Of a DNA stretch of 12,869 nucleotides, positions 7,601-12,869 are shown piece by piece. This DNA is from Candidatus Eiseniibacteriota bacterium (GTDB lineage Bacteria > Eisenbacteria > RBG-16-71-46 > JAGVPR01), in contig JAGVPR010000143.1 in NCBI GenBank assembly GCA_020052115.1, forward strand, positions 1-12,869, in the 5' to 3' direction. Numbering within the stretch: the stretch's first letter is position 1; the number at the start of each line of letters is the position of its first letter. Under the pieces are notes generated by a model. It made no database searches, had not been told where the DNA came from, and was given only the letters and a program-made list of their open reading frames with translations. The translations under genes and the position numbers were made by a program.

Positions 7601-7618
7601 GAACCGATCCGGCGTCAC
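4610..7618 (-). CDS. Transmembrane Ser/Thr protein kinase with C-terminal TPR array
   Basis: Eukaryotic-like (Hanks-type) kinase, 1002 aa from the GTG at 7618. Residues 1-50 are the helical N-terminal segment typical of these kinases (TPDRFARLKELFL, then CQGDPALRREVESLL). Kinase landmarks: glycine loop GEGGMGVVY (95-103), VALK Lys118, HRDLKPSN with catalytic Asp211, and IIDWG with Asp232 (DWG in place of DFG). They continue with SPE at 263-265 and DVYSLGVILYELLTG. All catalytic residues are present, so it should be active. A single transmembrane helix lies at about 388-411, followed by a charged helix (RRERLRAEKEARKAERINEFL). About 12 TPR-like units of about 42 aa of kinesin-light-chain style (GEEH-x2-VA-x-AL, then AEAE) then run from about 455 to 965, and the tail is Arg-rich. 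The topology puts the TPRs outside the cytoplasm as a sensor or scaffold. It is coupled to the upstream sigma factor by a GTGA overlap. A start at 7654 was rejected because the GTG has a strong Shine-Dalgarno. Confidence 0.93.
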   Translation of the reverse strand: MTPDRFARLKELFLTVPCLPEADRGAYLDEACQGDPALRREVESLLDRPDRAPDVMRTGGMASILESRFGAAAPVGERRPLPGRIGPYAVRGILGEGGMGVVYRAEQMEPIRREVALKLIKRGMDTDRVVARFEAERQTLARMDHPSIAKVLDAGADEHGQPYFVMELVRGLPLTEYCENRDLATRQRLDLFRTVCRAVQHAHGKGIVHRDLKPSNILVTEQDGLPLPKIIDWGIAKATQESSAEKTALTQEGQLVGTLDYMSPEQAGGDRQPLDLRTDVYSLGVILYELLTGDLPFDTRERPVMEAARVILEEPPRSFRQTGLRPRQINRDIETILFKALEKERDRRYSSAGALADDIDRFLSSRPILARPPSTAYQLKKLVARHKAPFAFLAALFVLLTASSVTMSLMYEGQRRERLRAEKEARKAERINEFLQEMLASADPRTHGRDVTVKDVVDAAGAGIDSSLAEEPEVQAAVRQTLAVVYMAIDECDAAEKQLDSALVTLRRTLGEEHNEVASVMDNQSFLHWRRGEYARAESLSRIALAIHEESGDVEGILVSMNNLGSFVCLQNRPSEAGPILEETVRRRREFSGETNPELAINLNQLAWFYFTQGRYEDCERLVKESLAIRRGLYPDGPNAGVAQSLQNLGVLLRVQGEYDEAEPLLRESAEMNEELFGEEHVGTASARGSYAEFLEAIGILGEAETLHRGVLSTSRKILGEQHPQVIGALLCLNRVLAAQGQYAEAEAGNDEALRLAQRAYGEKHDHIAVALGNRAAFLQMRGRHAEAESTFHRALDMLRTLHGEEHITVANALHDLALLHIECRRWAEAEGLCREALALRLKWLRDWHPAVAATKRSLASILVAEGRPGGADSLLRESLKEMRAVLPPDHWEIMLTLNELGLCLAAQGRKEEAVACLDESCHDLLSPPDHPLIATRDALERTAKQREAWGEKAVAAEYRSALRRLPGRPGQSVPPENSNARSLRRITSTESPRRLVRHRGK

Positions 7619-8208
7619 GACGGCTTCTCCCCCTGCATCTCCCGGCCGAGCCACGCACTCGCGAAAGCCCAGTCGTTATCCACCGTTCGCTTGGAAACAA
7701 CGAGGATATGCGCGATCTCTTGCATGGTCATACCGGCGAATACCCTGAGCTCGACGACGCGTGCCACCCTTTCGTCCAGCGCCGAGAGGCGGCCCAGGGC
7801 CTGATCGAGATCGAGCACTTCGAGGTGCGGGTCCCGTCCGCCCGGGAGGTCCGTGTCGAGCGTGATCCGCTTCCATCCCCCGCCCCGCTTGGCGGCGCTC
7901 CGACTCCGTGCGTGTTCCACCAAGATCTGGCGCATCGCCCGGGCTGCGATGCCGAAGAAGTGGGCCCTGTCCTGCCATTGGATGCGCGTCTCATCCACGA
8001 GACGCAGATACGCTTCGTGGACCAGCGCCGTCGGCTGAAGAGTGTGTTCCGGTCTCTCCCGGCGCATCAGTTTGCCGGCGATAGCTCGGAGTTCATCGTA
8101 GACCAGCGAGAAGAGCTTCTCGGTCGATGCGGGCTGAGGCGTGCTCGAGGAACTGACGTCGAGAAGCAGACATGTGGCATGCTGGCGCTCCTCGTCGCGC
8201 AAGGTCAT
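7615..8208 (-). CDS. ECF sigma factor, TIGR02999/Sigma70_ECF type
   Basis: 197-aa sigma-70-family factor that directs RNA polymerase to alternative promoters. Sigma2 spans about 31-105. It includes YDELRAIAGKLMRRERPEHT, then LQPTALVHEAYLRLVD and WQDRAHFFGIAARAMRQILV, which are hallmark strings of the TIGR02999 group common in Acidobacteria, Planctomycetes and FCB lineages. Sigma4 spans about 130-190 with the helix-turn-helix MTMQEIAHILVVSKRTVDNDW. In region 2.2 the usual acidic DAED-type motif is absent; Gln58-Pro59-Thr60 sits there, giving a possible phosphothreonine switch. The last codons overlap the kinase start, so the two are made together. The start is ATG 8206-8208 with GGAG six nt upstream. 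No anti-sigma factor is visible; the kinase probably takes that regulatory role. Confidence 0.92.
   Translation of the reverse strand: MTLRDEERQHATCLLLDVSSSSTPQPASTEKLFSLVYDELRAIAGKLMRRERPEHTLQPTALVHEAYLRLVDETRIQWQDRAHFFGIAARAMRQILVEHARSRSAAKRGGGWKRITLDTDLPGGRDPHLEVLDLDQALGRLSALDERVARVVELRVFAGMTMQEIAHILVVSKRTVDNDWAFASAWLGREMQGEKPS
7627..7633 (-). promoter_or_regulatory. Ribosome-binding site that fixes the kinase start
   Basis: GGGGGAG on the minus strand lies 8 nt upstream of the GTG at 7616-7618, inside the end of the sigma-factor gene. That GTG overlaps the sigma-factor TGA by 4 nt. The alternative ATG 36 nt upstream would give an N-terminus unlike the family's usual TP-x-RF start. Confidence 0.7.
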
Positions 8209-8250
8209 CTCTTGCTCCGCCCAAGTGCGAGTGACCCGTTTCTCGTCCGC

Positions 8251-8280
8251 ATTTTACCACGCCGCAGTCGGTTACGACAA
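8251..8280 (-). promoter_or_regulatory. Likely promoter of the sigma-factor/kinase operon
   Basis: Leftward TTGTCG (8275-8280) and TAAAAT (8251-8256) are separated by 18 nt. The -10 matches 5 of 6 and the -35 matches 4 of 6. It lies about 45-70 nt upstream of the sigma-factor ATG. TTTTA at 8252-8256 is the most AT-rich spot in an otherwise GC-rich gap. Confidence 0.5.
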
Positions 8281-8555
8281 GCCCGGTCTCCCGGCAGCGG
8301 ACGGCGCACGCCGGACCGATCGCGTGTGCGCATTGCGCGGCCGGAATTCGCATGGACCCATGGAGGGGCGCAACGGCTCCCCCGACAGGGGACCCAGCAA
8401 TGGAACGGGACACGCGACAATCTGCCTGTCTGCTTCCGTTTCCGCTGCGTCTCTGTCCGCTGCCCGTGGTGACGTGGGGCGGTCGCGTGTTCGAGATCGA
8501 GCGACTGCCGCAGGGGCCGCCTGGCAGGTCACGATGAGAACCGCCCGCACAGGTG

Positions 8556-8562
8556 AAGGAGG
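8556..8562 (+). promoter_or_regulatory. Ribosome-binding site that fixes the peptidase-gene start
   Basis: AAGGAGG lies 6 nt before ATG 8569 but only 3 nt before the in-frame GTG at 8566. The ATG is therefore the better start. Confidence 0.7.
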
Positions 8563-8568
8563 CGTGTG

Positions 8569-11500
8569 ATGAGACAAGAGGCCAAAGGCAGGAGCCGGCA
8601 TGCATCGAGAACCCTGCGCGCCCTCGCGGCGGTGGTTCTGGCGGCGGCGTTGATTCTGACATTCCCTCCCTCGCCGCTCGCCGTCGAGATCGCGAGTCCC
8701 AACGACGCCGTCGAACCGGACTCCGATGGGTTGCGCTCGGGAGGATCCGCGTCCGACAGATTCGAGCACGAAAGGGCCGAGCTGAGGGGCCTGGGAGAGG
8801 TGACGCACGACCTCATCAACGGCGGAAGCCCCATGCCGTTGCTGGCGCCGAAACCCAGCCCGGTCTCCGTCCCGGACATCCATGAGGATCTCGCGATCCG
8901 GCTGGCCATGGCCCGTGCCCGCTGGCAGTGGGGCGAGGGCGTCAGGCTCGGATCGGTCACACCCGTCTATGGGCTGGACGGGGAGCTTCACGCCTACGAC
9001 GTCGATTTCACGCTGGACGGTGGGGCCTTCGGCGATTATGCGAGCGTTGCCAAGGGCTGGCAGGAGGACCGGTCCGCAAGACGGCTCGACGCGCGGGAGG
9101 AGGGGGAAGTCAAGGACGGCACCGTCGCGCCGCCGAGAAAGACAGGGTCCGAGAAGTACGGGAGCGTTACCGTGACGGCTACATATGACGCCCCACCGTT
9201 CAGGGGAACACGCGCCGGGGTCTCGAACTTCTACTCCGCCGGATGGGTGGCAGCGGAGATCGCGGCGCAGGTGCTCGGGACGAGCGCCGTTGCGCTCGAA
9301 CGCGTCATCATCAACGGAAGTTGGGAGCGCGCGTACGAGTTCACGAGCGGGATCTCGTCAATCGTCGTTCAGGGCCACGAACCCTGGGGATGGTACGACG
9401 CTCGGGAGCTCCACGACGTGTCGGGCCGGGCCAGGGCTCAGATCCGCGAGCATCTGGAGCGGAAAGCGCTCGATAGCGGTCAGGACTTCGAAGAGCTGAG
9501 GGCCGCCGCCAGGACCGCTAACCGGGACGACGCGGAGAAGTGGCTCACGGACTCCGTCCTGCCGAAGTCGCCGCAATACATCCCCGGATACAACACGGAC
9601 TTCACACCCTATGCATGGCATGGGGGATGTTCGCCGACCTCCGGCTCCATGGTGTTGAACTACTACGACGAGCGATCTGCGTACGGCAAGATGACGTACG
9701 AGTACTTCAGCGAGCATGATCCCGTCACGCACGAGCTGGACTGTCACGTATCCAACATGGTACCGCGCATGATCGACTGGATGGACACGGGTGTCGACGG
9801 CGGCACGGACCGCGCCGATGTCTATCCTGGCATGGAGGGATACGCCAATTCGGAACGTGGATACGCCTTCTCCGGAGGCATCTCCCTCGACGCAAATGCC
9901 GCCAATTGGCGTTGTGGCCCGGGACAGGACATGATCGACGACGGCTATCCGTTCGTCTGGTCGACGAACTTCTATCCCGGCGCGACTGAGCCGCATTCTG
10001 TCGCTGTGGTCGGTTACGACATGTCGCCGGACCCCGATGAGTTTGCCTGCTACAACACCTGGAATACAGGCGGGGTGATCGAGTGGGCGTGTTGCCATGG
10101 CGAGGCGCTCGACTGGGGCGACCTCGACGCGCCGGCGCCGGGAGGCGGAAGCGAATACAACGTGAAGCTCGTGAGCCTGGACGGTGATCAGACGTACTAC
10201 TCATGCGGGGCCGACGGTTATGTCACTGGTGGAGAGTCAACGACGATCGTCTGGGACAACAACGGGAGGCCCGCCGACCACGTCGAGCTTCACTACTCTC
10301 TCGACCGCGGAGTGATCTGGGATCCGATAGGCAGCACGGACGACGACGGAGCGTACGGGTGGACGCCTCCGTGTGGAATCGCGAATGACTACGTGCGGAT
10401 CCGCGTGAGCCAGCGTTCGAGCGGAGGGAGCATCCTGAGCGCAGATGGGAGCTATGGCGATTTCTCGATCCATATGCCCTCCATTCCTGACTATCCGATT
10501 CTTCTCACGCCGAGCGATGGGGCGACTTGCGTCGAGGTGCAGGCGACCTTGGACTGGACGGATCCGTACAGCGCCAACGGATACGACCTGCAAGTCGGCA
10601 CGGCTTGCGGTAGCGGCGACATCCAAACCTCGGCTGTCTCGGAGGCGCACCTGTCCCTGAATCCCAATACGACGTACTACTGGCGTGTCAGGGCGTTCAA
10701 TGGCTGCGTTGTGATGGGAGACTGGAGCCCCTGCCGGGAATTCACGACGGGTCCGGACAGCCCGCCCGCCCCGACCCTGCAGTCGCCGGCAGATGCGGCG
10801 ACATGCGTCAGCATGCCTGTGAGTCTCGACTGGCTCAGCGTCGGTGCGGCCGTAGGCTACCGACTGCAGGTCGGGACGAGCTGTGGGGCCGGCAGCATCT
10901 TCGACGTCGCGCCTTCTGATACGACATTGGAATCGCTTGACCCCAACACCCGCTACTACTGGCGGGTCAGGGCCATCCGAGCCTGCGATGTCGGTGGACC
11001 CTGGAGCGACTGCAGATACTTCGACACCGCTCCGGCGAATCCGTCCGCGCCTGCGTTGCAGTCGCCGGCGGACGCAGCGACGTGTGTCAGCGTTCCCGTC
11101 GAGCTCGACTGGATGAACGTGGGCGCAGCCGTGAGCTACCGGGTGCAGATCGGGACGAGCTGCGGGGCCGGAACGCTCACGGATGTCGTGGAGTCCAGCC
11201 TGACGGTGCCTGGCCTTGACCCTGGTGCGAGGTACTACTGGCGGGTCAGGGCCTTCCGGGATTGCGAAGTGGGTGGCCCGTGGAGCGATTGCAGGTACTT
11301 CGACACCGTTCCGGTAGATCTCGAAGCTCCCGGTCCTGTATCGCCAGCGCCTGGTGCCGCGTGCCAAGATACGGCGTTGGTGCTTGACTGGGTGGACGTG
11401 CCGGGGGCTGTCACCTATGAAATCGAGCTCGGGCCGGCGTGCGGCACGGGCGTCACGTACTTGATGGAACCTTCCAGCATCCCCGTCTCCGGTCTCGAGT

Positions 11501-12420
11501 GGGCCACCACGTACAACTGGCGGGCCAGGGGAAGAGCCTGTGGCGTGCTGGGGAAGTGGAGCGACTGCTACACGTTCACAACCCGCCCTGCGGATTTGCC
11601 CGACAACAGCGGTGGCACTTGGGCTCTTCACTTCGCAGGGCCGCATGACCCTGGGAACACGTGCGCCAGCCTGAATGTCGCAGGGTGCGGGGATATCGTC
11701 GTCGATGGCCCGTCCGCGCCCGGGCGGTACGACATCTACGTGCTGGCCGCAGGCGTCGGCGTGGTGACGCAGACGCGGTTCGGTCTGGTATGCGCCGGGT
11801 CGGTGACCTTCCAGAGCTGGACGCCGTGTGACGGCCCTTCCGAGGACATGTCTGCGGGATGGCCTGGCTGCGACGAGGGGGATCTGCTGTCCTGGAGCGG
11901 GCCGCAGTGTGGTCCCTACAGGGTCATCGGAATTCTGGACGTGTACGCTGACGCCGGGTCCTCGCTGAGCATCGACGTCGACTCGCGCGCGGGCTTCGCG
12001 GAATGGTGCGACGACGAGTCGCCTACGCCGGTGTGCGTGCAAACGGCTGACGCGGCCAGGTTCGGACGGGTCGGCTTCGGCGTACCCGGCTACAACGCGT
12101 GCGGGCTCGTGTCCGCCGAGCCGCTCGGCGCCGGCGTTGCGCGCAACCATCTGGCGCCGAACGTGCCGAACCCCTCGAGGAGAGGTGTTGGCACGACGAT
12201 CCACTACTCGCTCTCGAGGTCGGGAAGAACCGTGATCGAAATCGTGAATGCCTCAGGGCGCTTGGTGAGAAAAATCGAGCAGGATGCCGTGATGGGGGAT
12301 AACCGGATCACCTGGGACTGCAGGGACCGGGGTGGCCGGCTCGTGCCCAACGGGGTGTACTTCTATCAGTTGCGGGCAGCCGGCTTCCGCTCCGCCAGGA
12401 AGATGCTGGTAGTGGATTGA
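8569..12420 (+). CDS. Secreted papain/C39-fold cysteine peptidase-like protein with FN3-like repeats and FlgD/Ig-like tail
   Basis: 1283-aa modular exported protein. Residues 1-38 are a signal peptide (basic start, ALAAVVLAAALILTF, cleavage after SPLA). About 105-330 resembles a PepSY/Spi-like propeptide (RARWQWGEGVRLGS, then TPVYGLDGELHAYDVDF). The catalytic domain spans about 335-520: WHGGCSPTSGSMVLNYYD with nucleophile Cys354, EPHSVAVVGYD with His476, and CYNTWNTGG with Asn496. This order and spacing match the papain-clan Cys-His-Asn triad and C39-like peptidases. About 530-636 is an Ig-like sandwich (HYSLDRGVIWDPIG). Four FN3-like repeats of 92-93 aa follow (about 640-1010). About 1010-1180 is an unassigned domain with nine cysteines. 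Residues 1195-1283 are a FlgD/Ig-like domain (LAPNVPNPSRR, then IEIVNASGRLVRK, W-D-C-RDRGG, NGVYFYQL). It is probably secreted or surface-anchored. Substrate is unknown. It diverges from the sigma-factor/kinase operon. The domain order is read directly; protease activity is inferred. Confidence 0.85.
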   Translation: MRQEAKGRSRHASRTLRALAAVVLAAALILTFPPSPLAVEIASPNDAVEPDSDGLRSGGSASDRFEHERAELRGLGEVTHDLINGGSPMPLLAPKPSPVSVPDIHEDLAIRLAMARARWQWGEGVRLGSVTPVYGLDGELHAYDVDFTLDGGAFGDYASVAKGWQEDRSARRLDAREEGEVKDGTVAPPRKTGSEKYGSVTVTATYDAPPFRGTRAGVSNFYSAGWVAAEIAAQVLGTSAVALERVIINGSWERAYEFTSGISSIVVQGHEPWGWYDARELHDVSGRARAQIREHLERKALDSGQDFEELRAAARTANRDDAEKWLTDSVLPKSPQYIPGYNTDFTPYAWHGGCSPTSGSMVLNYYDERSAYGKMTYEYFSEHDPVTHELDCHVSNMVPRMIDWMDTGVDGGTDRADVYPGMEGYANSERGYAFSGGISLDANAANWRCGPGQDMIDDGYPFVWSTNFYPGATEPHSVAVVGYDMSPDPDEFACYNTWNTGGVIEWACCHGEALDWGDLDAPAPGGGSEYNVKLVSLDGDQTYYSCGADGYVTGGESTTIVWDNNGRPADHVELHYSLDRGVIWDPIGSTDDDGAYGWTPPCGIANDYVRIRVSQRSSGGSILSADGSYGDFSIHMPSIPDYPILLTPSDGATCVEVQATLDWTDPYSANGYDLQVGTACGSGDIQTSAVSEAHLSLNPNTTYYWRVRAFNGCVVMGDWSPCREFTTGPDSPPAPTLQSPADAATCVSMPVSLDWLSVGAAVGYRLQVGTSCGAGSIFDVAPSDTTLESLDPNTRYYWRVRAIRACDVGGPWSDCRYFDTAPANPSAPALQSPADAATCVSVPVELDWMNVGAAVSYRVQIGTSCGAGTLTDVVESSLTVPGLDPGARYYWRVRAFRDCEVGGPWSDCRYFDTVPVDLEAPGPVSPAPGAACQDTALVLDWVDVPGAVTYEIELGPACGTGVTYLMEPSSIPVSGLEWATTYNWRARGRACGVLGKWSDCYTFTTRPADLPDNSGGTWALHFAGPHDPGNTCASLNVAGCGDIVVDGPSAPGRYDIYVLAAGVGVVTQTRFGLVCAGSVTFQSWTPCDGPSEDMSAGWPGCDEGDLLSWSGPQCGPYRVIGILDVYADAGSSLSIDVDSRAGFAEWCDDESPTPVCVQTADAARFGRVGFGVPGYNACGLVSAEPLGAGVARNHLAPNVPNPSRRGVGTTIHYSLSRSGRTVIEIVNASGRLVRKIEQDAVMGDNRITWDCRDRGGRLVPNGVYFYQLRAAGFRSARKMLVVD
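10486..11597 (+). repeat. Four tandem FN3-like coding repeats, about 276-279 bp each
   Basis: The framing cysteines of successive units are at residues 654, 746, 839 and 932, so the period is 92, 93 and 93 aa. Each unit reads P-x-D-x-A-TC, then LDW, Y-x-LQVGT-x-CG, L-x-P-x-T-x-YYWRVRA, C-x-x-GG-PWSDCR and F-x-T. Four cysteines per unit suggest two disulfides each, consistent with export. Units 2 and 3 are markedly closer at DNA level than units 1 and 4, so the latest duplication or gene conversion involved that pair. Confidence 0.8.
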
Positions 12421-12449
12421 CTTGGAACGACCGGTCAAGACGTTGTTTG

Positions 12450-12485
12450 CTCCTGGCGGCTACCCCGAGGGGTGGCCGCCAGGAG
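12450..12485 (+). terminator. Strong 16-bp hairpin after the peptidase gene
   Basis: Starting 29 nt after the stop codon, CTCCTGGCGGC (12450-12460) pairs perfectly with GCCGCCAGGAG (12475-12485). The stem continues inward through a T-G wobble, A-T and three C-G pairs to a CGAG tetraloop: 16 pairs in all. No U-tract follows on either strand, so it may be a U-less terminator or an mRNA 3'-end stabiliser. Confidence 0.6.
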
Positions 12486-12869
12486 AGAAGCGCCGCCGCA
12501 GCAGGAACCTCCGCATCACACCGCCCGCCGCCGCCGAGAACGTCCATGCCGAGGTCCACGCGAGCGTGAGCATCGAAGGGATAGGACATCGCTTTGCGGC
12601 AAGGCGGCCAGGGGGGCCAGCGGGTCGTGCTCGTCGTCACCGTGGTTGGGTCTCGGGACGGTTCTGAAGTGCCGAGTGCCGCCGAGTCGCCTGGGGCGGC
12701 GGGCATCCGGGCACGAATTCTCAGCGGCGCGGGGCGGCTCCAAACCAGGAAGCGCACACGAGTGCACAACCCCGCACACGGAATCCGCGGGAGCGGTTCG
12801 AATGAAGCACCGGTGCCGGCGTCGGCGATCCGCCTCAGGGCGGAGCGCGCGTGGCCCCGGCCCGCGCAC
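12486..12869. other. Right-end stretch with no convincing gene
   Basis: Open frames on both strands here are Arg/Pro/Gly-rich with no recognisable motif or Shine-Dalgarno, and they read as GC-rich shadow frames. The only structure is short GC palindromes (for example GCACCGGTGC near 12807-12816, and a 6-bp stem near 12829-12844). A gene entering from the right edge cannot be excluded. Confidence 0.5.

Larger units (their letters stand above)
8209..8568. promoter_or_regulatory. Divergent intergenic region between the sigma factor and the secreted peptidase gene
   Basis: 360 bp without a convincing gene. The left end holds the leftward sigma/kinase promoter and the right end the ribosome-binding site of the rightward peptidase gene. 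I see no clear housekeeping -35/-10 pair for the rightward gene, which would be expected if it depends on an alternative sigma factor. An 11-codon open frame (8534-8569) ends one base into the peptidase ATG. Confidence 0.55.

Noticed and set aside
7619..7654. Upstream ATG (7654) as the kinase start
   Set aside because: The GTG at 7618 has GGGGGAG with an 8-nt spacer, overlaps the sigma stop by 4 nt, and gives the family-typical TP-x-RF N-terminus.
6803..7804. 333-codon and other long + strand frames across the kinase and sigma genes (also 4946-5683 and 7708-8472)
   Set aside because: They run antisense to genes with intact catalytic motifs, and their products have no family features. They result from high GC at third positions.
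10237..12204. 655-codon open frame on the - strand opposite the peptidase gene
   Set aside because: Antisense shadow of the FN3-like repeats: Arg/Val/Asp-rich, no recognisable motif, no start signal.
12516..12869. 117-codon minus-strand frame reaching the right edge, and a 153-codon frame at 12308-12769
   Set aside because: Arg/Pro/Ser-rich composition and no motif or ribosome-binding site. The second one overlaps the end of the peptidase gene antisense.

Overview
The window is a GC-rich bacterial segment, most likely from an uncultured FCB-type lineage. 'Candidatus Eisenbacteria' or a relative is my best guess. The pointers are two secreted repeat proteins that end in the same FlgD/Ig-like C-terminal domain (an N-x-PNP-like entry and a GVYF exit), a TIGR02999-type sigma factor coupled to a Ser/Thr kinase with TPRs, and abundant LVIVD repeats. 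This taxonomic call is inference; no rRNA or other marker gene is present.

Layout. At the left edge (1-525, + strand) lies the C-terminal half of L-threonine 3-dehydrogenase. It converges on a leftward block that fills 563-8208. Listed in transcription order, that block holds: an ECF sigma factor (8208-7615); a membrane Ser/Thr kinase with 12 TPR-like units (7618-4610), whose GTG start overlaps the sigma stop codon; an unassigned 330-bp gap; a VapB (AbrB-fold)/VapC (PIN) toxin-antitoxin pair (4278-3683) with a near-consensus promoter and a 10-bp perfect inverted repeat; a Cas4/RecB-like Fe-S nuclease (3564-2908) lacking one expected catalytic Asp; and a secreted LVIVD beta-propeller protein (2731-563) with 14 tandem units. 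Diverging from the sigma factor across a 360-bp intergenic region is one large rightward gene (8569-12420). It encodes a secreted papain/C39-fold cysteine-peptidase-like protein with an apparent propeptide, an Ig-like domain, four cysteine-framed fibronectin-III-like repeats, an unassigned cysteine-rich domain and a FlgD/Ig-like tail. A strong 16-bp hairpin follows it. The last ~380 bp show no convincing gene.

How the genes may work together. The sigma factor and kinase are translationally coupled and should form one signalling unit. The TPR half of the kinase lies beyond a single transmembrane helix and is predicted to be extracytoplasmic, while the kinase domain is cytoplasmic. The sigma factor carries the Q-P-T sequence typical of its family where classical ECF sigmas have the acidic DAED motif, which fits activation by threonine phosphorylation. 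The divergent secreted peptidase is a natural candidate target of that sigma factor, but the sequence alone does not prove it. The toxin-antitoxin pair and the nuclease look like a small mobile or stress/defence island between housekeeping and secreted-protein genes. No CRISPR array, tRNA, rRNA or insertion sequence was seen.
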